Assembly: GCA_019916065.1 (NCBI GenBank)
Contig: CM034237.1
Span: forward strand, 19,799,752 to 19,863,751
DNA length: 64,000 nucleotides
DNA from: Vitellaria paradoxa
Lineage: Eukaryota > Streptophyta > Magnoliopsida > Ericales > Sapotaceae
Direction: 5' to 3'
A model generated the notes under the pieces. That model did not search any database. It had not been told where the DNA came from and worked only from the letters and a program-made list of their open reading frames with translations. Positions 22,423 to 32,697 of the stretch are shown piece by piece. Each line of letters starts with the position of its first letter. Position 1 is the first letter of the stretch. The position numbers and the translations under genes are program-made.

Positions 22423-23909
22423 TGATTGTACATCAAAATGTACAATTTAATCCCTTAAACAAGTGTTTCTAGTATATTTGAAGTTTATAATGGTATAAAA
22501 ATAATCCATATTTTGCGCTGAACGAGTTTTTACTTTACATGATAAGAAAAGGAGACAATTTGCAGGGGAAAAAAAGAGAGAGAAAAGAGATGAGAAAAAG
22601 TATAAGAGTGGACCTTTATCCAAACACCTATCTGGACAAGCTTCTGTTTGAATAAGGGTTTAATCAATAGTAGCTGTGCATGAGCTCAAAGTTGGAAAAA
22701 TTCGAAGTGTTAAACCATGCTAGACCCCTGTCAGGGCAGTACCCTGTGCACATGACTGTTCAATCAACAGAAAGGTAGTTCTGAAAGCAAGATGAGAAAA
22801 ATTTGAAGTATAAATCTATGTCCAGACCCCTGCCCACATAGACCCTTATCCGCACGTATGTTCGATCAATAGAGAGCAAGATTCTGAGCCTGGCATGAAA
22901 TTTTTCCTAAGTGTCAAGACCTTGCCGGACACCTGTCTGGATAATCAAGTTGATTTTTACGTGTAATTAATTTAGTTACTGGAGGGGTTTTTTGTACATT
23001 GATAATTCTTGTTTGACTATATAAGCTGCGATAGAACTCTAAATACACAGTTATTTTAGCTTTAGTTTTACCTTTCTTATATAGCCTTAGAGAGAAGATA
23101 TAGAATTTGGATCTTATTTGTTTTCCAAGAAAATTACACTTCCTTATTTTCTATCCTTTGAAGTATGAATTTCACAAATTTTAATTCTATTCCAATTATG
23201 AGTGAGTAGCTTCTCTTCTTGAATTCAATTCAAGGATAGTAGCTGAATTTGGATGGGAATTCAAGGTAAATTGAGCTTCATTTTCTATTTCTTTTCTTAA
23301 GGGTTTGATTAATGGTTAAATCCAATTATCTTATGAACTACTTGTTGAATTCTCAATTAACCTCTGAATTTATATGATTCATGAATGGATTTATGAATTA
23401 CCCCTAGAATTCTAATGCATCTTTTAGGAACTTTGTATGAGAATTATTAAGTTGGATTCCATATGTTTCATTTATGAATTATGCCTATTAAGTGTTTGAT
23501 CTAAGTTTTCAACTAAGTTTTGAGCTTAAATTTTAATTCAATTTCACTGTTCGATCATTCCAAATTGGTCTTCAATGTTTCAATTCTTCCAATCTATCTC
23601 TACGAGTTTAGATTGAGTAATTAATACCTTGAATTTCTATATAATTCACTACTTGAATTGATTTGGATCCTAGTTTTCCATTAAAACAGTTTGAAAACAA
23701 CAAACCAACAACATTTTCAAATCAATTAACAATCCCTACCATCTTTGTGGAATTTGTTTTTCTCTTAAGATTTTTCAATTCTTTTTATTCACCAAATTTC
23801 TATTAAGACTCTCGGTGGACACAATCTAGTACTTACCGACTATTATACTTCAATAAACACCTTGCACTTGGGGTTTTGAGCCAATATTTATATACATTGG
23901 AATCGAGCA
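22423..23909 (+). repeat. 3' LTR of E_B
   Basis: A 1487-bp LTR runs from TGATTGTACAT to CGAGCA. It opens with a hairpin (TTGTACAT...ATGTACAA) of different sequence from, but the same position as, that of the other LTRs. The U3 carries repeated 'agacccctg' and 'ggacacctgtctgga' words between 22610 and 22945, and a TATATAAG box at 23028-23035. The 3' end 'gcacttgggg..' resembles the end of the 16362-18251 LTR. No partner 5' LTR survives. Confidence 0.75.
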
Positions 23910-24739
23910 AGTACCTGCCTTTGAACATGCTTTCTGAAAAATAGCACCGTGTACAATGAAAGCCAAATCAATAGAGACACTGATGACAAAAGCATGTGGT
24001 AGGCGGGCACGACTAAGGCTCACTTAATCGTCATGCACTGAAGGAATAATCTAGCTACAGGACATCTCATGGAGGATACGGTAGAGGGGGGCACAAGTTC
24101 TTCTTAGGGAATTATGGATTCGGCCTCTGTGAAAACCTCTCCAATCCCAACAATGCTACAATAAGAGTCTCATATGATGGGCTAGCATCGGCAAGAAATA
24201 GGTAACCAGGGTTCGCTTTGTGCTTAAGGCTAAGAATATGGCAATGGTATTGGCCTTGATGTAGAAATGGTTACCATGCGTATGCACAAGCAACTATCAT
24301 TCTCTCTACTCTAGTGCATGTAGCTTGACATTTGTATAAAACTCTCTCACAAGCATCGAGTCTGTGGTGACACTGAAGTGCATAGCCCTAGCCCAACCAT
24401 GCCTTATAACTAACTCTTGAACTGGGGTAGTGACTACACAAAAATGGGACAACTGGATGCCCCGCTTACTCCAATATTAGGTACAGTCTCACTATGCATT
24501 CCAGTTCTTAAAGTGGTGGCTGTCAAAATTGGGATTGTCCTTTTCTTCAAACATAGATCCAAAGATTCCTTAGGATCGAGAGAGGATGAAGCCTCATACT
24601 TGCCAGTAAGCACAATTTCTTCCTCCTCAAACGAGGAAGAAGAAAGTGGAATAGTGTCATAGCGCCTCTTACTCCGAGTGGCATGAGAAGGCCTACTCTC
24701 TTCAACATTGTGTGGTTGCTTGTAGGTTCTTGCCATCAC
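23910..24739 (-). pseudogene. env-like ORF of E_C, N-terminal and middle part
   Basis: Start at 24737 or so with MARTYKQPHNVEESRPSHAT and SKRRYDTIPLSSSSFEEEE, closely like the E_D copy. After frameshifts the minus strand continues with ETLIVALLGLERFSQ, FPKKNLCPPL and VSIDLAFIVHGAIFQKAC, which align with DTLAAALSDSSH, FPKKNLSPIY and VSIDLASVIFDTIIQRAM of E_D. The gene is cut at 23910 where the E_B LTR begins, so the C-terminal coiled coil is missing. Confidence 0.7.
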
Positions 24740-25480
24740 TCGAATCTCAAGTACTCTACTTAAATTTCAAACCCAATTTAGCCCTAACAAATGACAAAAA
24801 CAACTAAGCACAACCCCCTCTTAATTACACTCGTAATGTGTACTAATAACTAATTTAGGATCTGCGACAAACACCTGACATGTATTGTTTTTTTATTCAC
24901 CACTTCTAAAAAACTCAAAAACAACCCCAAAGACTCCAAAATTAAGCTCCTCAAATCAAAGTACACCCAGCCAAAAGCAACTTCCAATCTACAATAGTTG
25001 GCTTAGACAGTTTATTAAACATGTAGTAGGCAACCTCTTAAATCTCACTTCACAATGCTCATCTTCAATTCAAAAACCCCCAAATGATCAAGCTTATCAA
25101 GAAGATTACCAAAACAAGCCAATCCAATATACTTGGAATCAAAGCAAATCCATAAGCAAAACTCACTCACCTTCAATCTTAAGAACTTAGCTTCCGAACC
25201 CCAAGTGTAGGTGTACTCCAACGTTGAGGATGGAAAGATGAACCTGGGGGAGTATTTTTCATAAAACTGAATGGAGGAAATGGATGGAGATGAGTAGGGA
25301 AGAAGGAAAAAAGGGGATGTAAAGTGGGTGCCCAATGGGGGACTTCTCGGTCGTGAGGTGGAGGGGTTTAAAGAGCTAGACAAAAGCTCTGAATTTTAAA
25401 ATGTATAACTTCTAGAGAAGGCACGTGACCCTTTAAAGCACACATGCTTAAGACCCGAGCACCCCTCTAAGAAAAACTAA
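24740..25480 (-). promoter_or_regulatory. Candidate promoter and spliced leader of the env-like ORF in E_C
   Basis: The minus strand has GC-rich words ('gggtgctcggg' near 25450-25463 and 'ttgggcaccc' near 25327-25338) like the 'gggcaccc' words of the E_C LTR (39065-39265). A strong 5' splice site, GAAG/GTGAGTGAG, lies at 25162-25170, and the ORF begins at about 24737. The TATA-like element (TATACAT near 25400) is weak. Confidence 0.35.
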
Positions 25481-25853
25481 AAAAAAAGAATTGCAAACCT
25501 AAGGAAATAAATGACTTGCACACTTGGGACTTCAAAGATATTAACAAAAAGACTATCCCAAACTCATAACTTCACTAAAACTTCGATAAGAAAATTATAA
25601 CAAAAAAAATAGACTACCAACTAGACTTGAAATAAAAAAGAAACAAAACTTAAAAAGAGTAAAAGGAAAATTACCTATGTACAAGAAGTCCAAAAACATA
25701 ATAGAAAACTAGCGCACCACCTAACAATACTCAAGACGAATAAAGAAAAAACAAGGAAATAAAAAGAACAAAGACTCAAATCCAAACATAACATGCAAAA
25801 AAAAAACCAAAACAATCTACTCTAACCATGTACAACATTGGTTATGCATGCAC
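25481..25853 (-). other. A-rich spacer between integrase and env leader of E_C
   Basis: I see no gene here. The stretch is strongly A-rich on the plus strand (many 'aaaaaac' and 'agaaaac' runs) and corresponds to the spacer 18724-19239 in E_B. Confidence 0.55.
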
Positions 25854-26350
25854 TTAGTCGAAGGGAGAAGGATCAATAAGTTCCCATGTCTCAATTTCGG
25901 CCACAAAATTCTCCAAGTAAGCTTTTAGCCAATGTCCATTCACCTTGAAAATGTTGTCATTGCACGGATTGTGAACCTTACACACAACATATTTCGAGAT
26001 TGAAGTGATGATAAACAGACCAGACCATCTAAATTGAAGTTTGTTCAGGAAAAGGTGTAACCAAGAATTGTAAATTAAGACTTTTTGGCCTACATGGAAA
26101 GACTTCCTAGACAAGTGCTTGTCAAGCAAGTCCTTCATTGTGGCCTTGGAAATCTTTGCGTTCTCAAAAGTATCGTTACGTAACTCATCAAGTTCATTTA
26201 ATTGGAGCTTTCAGAGAACAACAACATCATTCAAACTTTCATTAAACTACCAGATCGCCTAGTAACCCTTATGTTCCATCTCAACCAGTAAGTGGCAAAC
26301 CTTGCCAAAGATAAGATGATAGGGAGACATACACAAAATGGTCTTATAAG
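25854..26350 (-). pseudogene. Integrase of E_C, C-terminal part
   Basis: The minus strand reads from the E_D insertion point through MSPYHLIFGKVCHLLVEMEH, then LQLNELDELRNDTFENAKIS, HVGQKVLIYNSWLHLFLNK and RWSGLFIITSISKYVVCKVH, to the polyprotein end (ETWELIDPSPFD) at about 25857. Stops occur near 26255-26275. This is the continuation of the integrase whose upstream part lies at 32698-33500, beyond E_D. Confidence 0.8.
26346..26350. repeat. Target-site duplication of E_D, left copy (ATAAG)
   Basis: ATAAG occurs directly before the TGATTGAGCAC start of E_D and again at 32698-32702 after its end. On the minus strand the duplicated site is CTTAT in the conserved T-Y-K codons of the E_C integrase. 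Confidence 0.92.
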
Positions 26351-26921
26351 TGATTGAGCACATATAATGTTATTTCACCATGATTTTGCAACTTGTTTTA
26401 AGTGTTTCATGCATATAAACTCTCTAAGTTATAATAAAAGTTAGCTAATTGACATTCTTGTGGATGTTTGTAGGTCTTTAAAGCTTTATTTGAGGAGAAA
26501 AGAGTGAAAAGGAGTGTAAAGAGCACTGAAGCAAAGCTGTGAATGAAAGTTGGGAGCCATAGGTGCCCCTCAATATGGTGGGCGCCCCACCAAAAATTAG
26601 ATGGGCACCCCCCGAGAGGTGATTTTTGAGGAAAAGTTCAAGTGTCAGAGGCATTTCATCGAGCAGTTGGTGGAGGCTACCCACGGGCACCCCACCCTTA
26701 ATCAGATGGGCACCCGCCGAGAGGGTGTTTTGGGGCTGTTTCATTGGGAACTTCATCAAACACCTGTGACAACCAAGCCACGGGCACCCCTGATGACTCT
26801 TCCAGCACAAGTCCAGAAGAATTTTTGAATGTAATTTTACCATTTTACCCCTGAATTTTGTAATGATATAAAAGGGTAGAATTTTGATACTCGGGGGTTC
26901 GAAACCCTAGGGAACTTTTCT
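26351..26921 (+). repeat. Truncated 5' LTR (U3) of E_D
   Basis: It aligns closely with 31092-31704 of the 3' LTR, with scattered base changes and two short indels in the 'cacgggcgcccc' repeat. It ends after 'gggaacttttcta' at 26921. It includes the GC-rich word array (26575-26800, many 'gggcaccc' and 'gggcgcccc') and TATAAAAG at 26867-26874. Confidence 0.88.
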
Positions 26922-27414
26922 ATTGGTTCTTCCTTTGTGCGTGGGCATTTGTTTGGGGATGGAAGAAGAGTTCTCTTTTTGTTGAGGTAAGTTGGCTATA
27001 TGTGTTGGGTGCTTGGTTGATGCTATTTGGTTTTGGTTTTTGGTACAATTTACTGATTTTTGAGTTCACTTTGCTGATTTTGGAGGATTGGGGATGGATG
27101 TGTTCTTTGTGAGGGGAGTTCTTGAATGTTGCCTACCAAGTGTTTGAGAAATTGCCTCAACCATGTTGTGTTGGCCAATTGGGAGTGTGAGTAATGTTTT
27201 ATGTTCTAGATTCTCCAAAGATCACATTTGATGTTGTGGGCGTATGTTTAATGCATGGGAGGACGGTGCACAAAAAGTGCATACCAAGTGTTTGAGATAT
27301 TGTTTCACCTAAGTTGTTGGACTGTGCATTGGGGGTTGTACTTGACAGTGAGTTGCGTGATACTTTGTGAGCCTTTTGACTGCATATTTAGCTTGCCCTT
27401 GACTCATGTGAAGA
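26922..27414 (+). promoter_or_regulatory. Leader of the env-like ORF in E_D, joined to the LTR promoter
   Basis: Directly downstream of the U3 remnant lies a leader ending in the 5' splice site TTGAG/GTAAGT (GT at 26987-26988), the counterpart of TTGAG/GTAAAG at 19616 in E_B. The LTR TATA box is about 120 bases upstream of that donor. A spliced transcript would join the ~90-nt leader to the ORF region near 27415. Confidence 0.45.
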
Positions 27415-28740
27415 CATAGAAAGCAAGCCTGCCTTGAGGCGCGTGGGGAATCCTCTCAAGCTAGATGATTTAAGAGGCGTCATGAACCTACACCTCCACT
27501 CTCTTCTTCGTCTGAGGAAGAAGAGGTGGAGAATGAGAGTGCAGGTGATCCTTCTTCATCTGAGGAGGAGGTGTCCTCCTCTCCCGAGGACTCGGATACT
27601 AATGATCATAGGGGTGAGGATGGAGATGAGCCACTATTTGATTCCTATCGGTTTAGGAATTTCACTCGCCAATTGTAGTTTGAGACTTCTTGGAGCCATA
27701 AGCCTGTGTTATGTGAGCGAGGCATCAGATTGTCACACTTTCCTACCCTTCGGGATATTTTCACACGTAGGGTGTGGGTTTGGGTTATGTCTTTTCGTGC
27801 TTTTGTTGACCCAGTGCTCGTGCGTGAATTTTTTGCGAATGTCAAGGTGTATGCATTGGATAAGGGTGAGCGGTAACTTTTGGTTAAGGTACGTGGGCGA
27901 CGTTTTCGCCTCATGGCATCCACTATCGTTTCCTTTCTCGATCTTACACGAGTGGCGGATCCTGGCTACCCTTAGTTTGAGGTTACCTATCCTTCTCGGG
28001 ATACATTGGCCGCTGCTCTTTCTGATAGTTCTCACCGGACTTGGGGGTTTGTTTCTCAATTTCCAAAGAAGAACTTAAGTCCCATATACCGAGTCCTTCA
28101 TGAGCTTTCCTGTAGTCAGATTTTCCCATTGGTGCATGATGATTCTGTTAGTTTACAGCGTGCTGCACTGTTTTAGGCTATTGCCTCTAGAGTTTCCATC
28201 GATCTTGCTTCGGTGATCTTTGATACCATCATTCAGCGGGCTATGAGTATTACAGCACGTTCTGTGCTACCCTTTGGTGGACTCCTTACTGGTATTATTG
28301 AGCAATTTGGGGTGGTTGTGGAGGAAACCGCTTGGACTGTTCTTCCTTCTGTTATAATATTCGAGTCCACCGGTGCCCGGAGTACAGCTCAGCTGCGCTT
28401 ACGGGATCCTCCCGCTATTGCGCGGCCTAGTTCTTCTTCTGCCGTAGGATCATCTACTTTCACAGCTCCACCGGTTACTTCTGCGCCTCAACATCCACCC
28501 CTACCGGTTCAGCAGCGCGATGTTCTTTAGTGTATGGATACTCGCTTGCAACATGTGGAGGCTAAGCTTCCTGCCATTCGTGGCTCATTAGCTGGGATTA
28601 AGGGCGAGCAGGCTGCTCAGCGCTGATTATTGGAGTCTCATGGTGCTACTTTGGATTCGATCCTTGCAGCTCTTCGTGCTATGGGTCCTACTACTCCACC
28701 TCTTCCTGACCCATATTTTGATCGCCCAAAAAGCCCATAG
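27415..28740 (+). pseudogene. env-like ORF of E_D (plant transposon protein domain), most complete copy
   Basis: One frame runs over about 440 codons with only a handful of stops. It shows KRRHEPTPPLSSSSEEEEVE, an acidic Ser/Glu region, LFDSYRFRNFTRQL, GIRLSHFPTLRDIF, FVDPVLVREFFANVKVYALD, KVRGRRFRLMASTIVSFLDL, FVSQFPKKNLSPIYRVLHE, then VSIDLASVIFDTIIQRAMSI and SVLPFGGLLTGIIEQFGV. A Pro/Ser-rich tail and LQHVEAKLPAIRGSLAGIKG follow, ending at TAG 28738-28740. The usual start appears mutated near 27415. Stops include 27676-27678, 27874-27876 and 28528-28530. The fold matches E_A, E_B and E_C; no transmembrane segment is seen in this frame. Confidence 0.75.
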
Positions 28741-31078
28741 TTTGTTAGGCTAGTTTGATATGTGACCTTCTGTTGCTTGTTTACGTCTCTGTTTTGTGGT
28801 CCACTGTGTATCGCCCTAACCCTTTCTTTTTGGAGTGTCGGCTAGAGTTCGTTTAGGGTGATCTTTTGTACTCTCTTTATTTTTTTCTTTAATGCAAGTC
28901 CACACCCTTTTTGTGGTGTCGTAGTTTCCTTTATTTTGGTTTTCTTATATTTTCTTACATTCACTACTAACTTTTTCTTTTGTCTTATTTTCCCTTTATT
29001 TTTCTTTTATTTTCTTTCTAACATTTTCTCTTGTATACTTGTGTTCTTTTCTTCAAATAAGGAAGCTCTTGAGGTAATATCCACCTTTTTTTTACCTTCT
29101 ATTTCTACATTTTGAGCATAACACTTGGCTATATGTTGTTGGTTATTGTTGGGAGTGCTGTAGAAACTAGGTTGGGGGGTGTTCTTTATTCCTTCTGGGG
29201 ATTTTCTTTTTGGGTGCATGCTTAGCTTATGTGTTATATATTGCTTGATCTTTATGCTCATTGTCATCATGCTCACTTTGCACACTACGGACCCACATCT
29301 GCATCCTAGTTCTCACATTGAGGACAATGTTTAGTTTAGGTTGGGGGGTAGAGTTCGCATGATGACCCTTTGTGCTAAATTGTCAAATTTTTCAAAATTT
29401 GAGTATTTTTGAGCTTACATCCATGACGTAGCATATTTGTACCTACATGTTAGCCCTTTTTGGTTTGGTTGATTGTGGAATTGAGTGAGCACATGAGGAG
29501 TGATTTTTGTTTAAGTTTTAATAGGGGACTTAGTTCTAGTTAAGGGTGTTGTGACCTAGTGCATTTTAGACTATTATGGAGAAGGGCTTATGTACTTAGG
29601 AGTCGATTTTGATTAACAGTGGTTAATTGAGCATCTTCGGACAATGTTGAGACTTATACCCCTATGGTAAGCTTTTGAGCTTGTTATTATTTTCTTGAGG
29701 GGTTGCACATGATTTAAGCTCATTTGTTCTACACTACAGTTTCCAATGCACCAATTGCATCCCACACTTGCATGAGTTCCACTTGGCACTTTATGATTTG
29801 TTGCAAGCTTTGGATATGATGTTAGGCCTTCTTTGCTACTTTGGGCTTTCTTATCCTTTCTTGTTCATGAATCTCCCTAGGAACCAATTTGAAGCTTTCT
29901 AATAAGTGTGTGAAATATATATTTTTGTTTTTGGTTCACCTCATATATCATCCTTTACACCCATTCACACACTTTAAAGCCTTACCCACACATGTCTTGG
30001 GTAGCGGAAGTGCCTCAACATCTAAGTGTGCATTTGGGATTGGAAATGAATGATCTTTGGTATAGAAAGAGGACGAACATTTAAATAGGAATGCATATTG
30101 TATAGTTTTTATTGTTTGAAAAAAAAAAAAGAGAAAAAAAAAAACACATTCATTCAAAAAAAAAAAAAAAAGGGTGGCAAACACCAAGTTTGAGTAGTTT
30201 GTAAGTTTTGAATAAGTTTCTTGTTGGAGTCCTCTTTAGGGGTTGGAAAGGAGTTGGGTAATGTGAGACTAGTGAGCACTTGACTATGTTTTTCCCAAGA
30301 CGTGTGCCTTGATTTCCATACCTTCTATTGGTAACCAATACCCTTGGCCAAGTTATAACCGAAATAAAGACCTAGTGGATTTTAAGTGAGCAACTCTTGT
30401 GTGTGCACGTAGTGGTCTTGTGTAGGTTGTGGGGTGTGATTTCTTGCATGGCATTGAAACTTTTGTTTATGAGCTGTCCACTCTAAATTTCAATTCAGTT
30501 CACTCATGTATTGGTGGGGGTTGTGTGCAACTAGGATAGCATTCTATGCTAATAGGACTGTGTGAACCCTTGATGAGTGAATTTCTTTCTATGAGTGCTA
30601 TTCCTTGTGAGGATTTGAAGTCAAAATCTAGCTCCATTTATGCTCTTGCAACTGTGTTGAATGAATGAAACACTTTAGCATATATGCCTTTCCTACTTTG
30701 ATAGTCCATGCTTTTATGCTTAGCACTTGGGAGTTACATATGATACTTGAAATTTGTACCTTGTTGGGCTTGCACTTGAGTTATTCTTGATTGCAATCAC
30801 TCTTTATCACTTAGAGACCATACCATAGATGTTTGTGGGTAGCATCACTGCAAACCCTCACGAGACCTTACTCATCCACTAGGGGGAACCTGGGGGTTTA
30901 AAGGGCTTGCCACACACGCTAAGTGTGGTCGTGTGTTCCTACGAAAATGGACATTGTGGTAGCTTAGATTTGAGTATTTGTTTGATTTGAATAAACATTT
31001 GCATGACATGGATGTTTTAACAATTGTTAGTGTACCTCATGGTTTCATTGCATGCATTGCTAGGGACTAGCAATGTCT
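28741..31078 (+). other. Non-coding 3' internal region of E_D
   Basis: It contains no supported gene; the T-rich open frame at 28858-29115 is low-complexity. Notable are CATTGAGGACAATG followed by AGGTTGGGGGGTAGA (29315-29353), which almost copies the PPT at 31079-31091, and A-rich runs at 30118-30170. The 'cctcacgagacc..cctagtggatgag' paragraph (30855-30930) is shared with E_A (2570-2660, inverted). Confidence 0.65.
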
Positions 31079-31091
31079 AGGTTGGGGGGTG
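31079..31091 (+). other. Polypurine tract of E_D
   Basis: AGGTTGGGGGGTG abuts the LTR start TGACTGAGCAC at 31092. It is preceded by the word 'ttgctagggactagcaat', shared with E_A. Confidence 0.85.
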
Positions 31092-32697
31092 TGACTGAGC
31101 ACATATAATGTTATTTCACCATGATTTTGCAACTTGTTGTAAGTGTTTCATGCATATAAACTCTCTAAGTTATAATAAAAGTTAGCTAATTGACATTCTT
31201 GTGGATGTTTGTAGGTCTTTAAAGCTTTATTTAAGGAGGAAAAGGTGAAAATGAGTGTAAAGAGCACTGAAGCAAAGCTGTGAATGAAAGCTGGGAGCCA
31301 TGGGTGCCCCTCAATATGGTGGGCGCCCCACCAAAAATTAGATGGGCGCCCACCGAGAGGTGATTTTTGAGGAAAAGTTCAAGTGTCAGAGGCATTTCAT
31401 CGAGCAGTTGGTGAAGGCTACCCACGGGCGCCCCTCACTACCCACGGGTGCCCCACCCTTAATCAGATGGGCGCCCGCCGAGAGGGTGTTTTGGGGCTAT
31501 TTCATTGGGAACTTCATCAAACACCTGTGACAACCAAGCCACGGGTGCCCCACATCAGCCATGGGCGCCCCTGATGACTCTTCCAGCACAAGTCCAGAAG
31601 AATTTTAGAATGTAATTTTACCATTTTACCCCTGAATTTTGTAATGATATAAAAGGGTAGAATTTTGATACTCGGGGGTTTGAAACCCTAGGGAACTTTT
31701 CTACGTCTTTGTCTTAAGCATTCTTTCTTAACATTGCACTACAAAAAATTAGGGGTTAGGGTTTTGGATTTTTGCTTTGGATTATTCAAGTTTTGCATGA
31801 AGATTACAGTGTAAGTGATTGTTGTTATTTTGGTTTAATTAAAGATTCTCTTTAGGTTCTCTTCACTGTTCTTCGTTTTTGCTTCGTAGTACTTAGTCTC
31901 TATTGTTTGTGTTAAATTTGCTTTTGAAATTCCTTCAAATTATTTCGACACACTTCACTTTTATGTTTGATTGTGAAACAAATATGTTTTCTTTTTCGAA
32001 AAGATTTGTTAATGCTTTCACAATGTTAGGCTAGGGCTTTCTCTTGGTTTTACCTAAGAATGTAACGAAATCGAAGAGTCGAATTCGAATAATTCGAATC
32101 GGAATGCGTTTATAATATTTTGAATAAAAACATACGGATTGTAATTTTAGATTAATTTTTGAAAACGAATCACCCGTGATACAATTGAACTACATCGAAG
32201 TCCAATTCCATGTCCTGGTGAATTCGAACTTGATTTCAAAACTCTGAATTAACAATCTCTGTATGAAAAAGAGTTTTCAACTATTAAATCTTCCGGTCTA
32301 ATGTTACAGGTGTAAGAATTAGGTTGAGTCAATGAAATGTCCAAATTCTACCTTCGAGAACGTTACAGGATTAGGTTAAAACCAAGTTTGTAATTTCCAT
32401 ATTTTTGGCTTACGTTCAATTCACGTAATTTGTTGAAGTTAAATTCTCGTGTTTTCATTTTTCGTTTAATTTGAGGTCTTCATTCTCAATTTATCATTTT
32501 AATCCCCAATTTGAAAACTCCAAACAAAATTTTCTCTTTTCATTTTCAAACTGTGGCAAGCATTTTCGAAATCAAGTTTTCCAACAATTGTCACACACTT
32601 ACTCGCTCCCTGTGGAGACTACTTAGGATTCACCTAGATTATATTACAACCGACCTCTTGCACTTGAGAGAACCCGAGAGAATTTTGAGATCGGTTA
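31092..32697 (+). repeat. 3' LTR of E_D
   Basis: The LTR runs from TGACTGAGCAC to TCGGTTA, directly followed by ATAAG. The terminal dinucleotide is TA instead of CA; the LTRs at 38087 and 39729 also end in GTTA (minus strand), so this is a feature of the family. U3 has an array of 'gggcgcccc' and 'acgggtgcccc' words (31300-31575) and a TATA box near 31648. U5 contains 'ctccctgtggagactactta', shared with E_C. Confidence 0.85.

Larger units (their letters stand above)
12297..23909 (+). mobile_element. E_B: 5'-truncated Athila-type Ty3/gypsy element
   Basis: From 12297 the plus strand shows the C-terminal part of gag, protease, RT, RNase H, integrase (split by a solo LTR), an env-like ORF, a non-coding 3' region, a PPT and a 3' LTR. 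The 5' LTR, PBS and gag N-terminus are missing; the break lies exactly at the outer edge of E_A's 5' LTR, and the missing part is not found at E_A's other end. At 23909 the element ends inside the env-like gene of E_C, so it probably inserted there. All ORFs are interrupted. Confidence 0.8.
26351..32697 (+). mobile_element. E_D: deletion derivative of an Athila-type element (U3, env-like ORF, 3' LTR)
   Basis: It is flanked by perfect ATAAG duplications, starts TGATTGAGCAC and ends TCGGTTA. The left end holds only the first ~571 bp of the LTR (U3 through the TATA box), then passes directly into the env leader. R, U5, PBS, gag, protease, RT and integrase are missing. The env-like ORF, the 3' non-coding region, the PPT and a full 1606-bp 3' LTR remain. 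Because PBS and U5 are absent, the loss probably happened after insertion. Confidence 0.85.

Noticed and set aside
24885..25190. Plus-strand open frame of 101 residues
   Set aside because: Antisense to the env leader and intron of E_C; Ser/Gln-rich without domain content.
27434..28078. Open plus-strand frame of 214 residues
   Set aside because: It overlaps the env-like coding frame of E_D in another phase, and its Leu/Arg-rich translation has no domain pattern. The neighbouring frame aligns with E_A, E_B and E_C.
28858..29115. Hydrophobic open frame of 85 residues resembling a membrane protein
   Set aside because: It is a T-rich low-complexity stretch (Phe/Leu/Ser from TTT, TTC, TCT runs) in the non-coding 3' region of E_D, without homologue in the sister elements.
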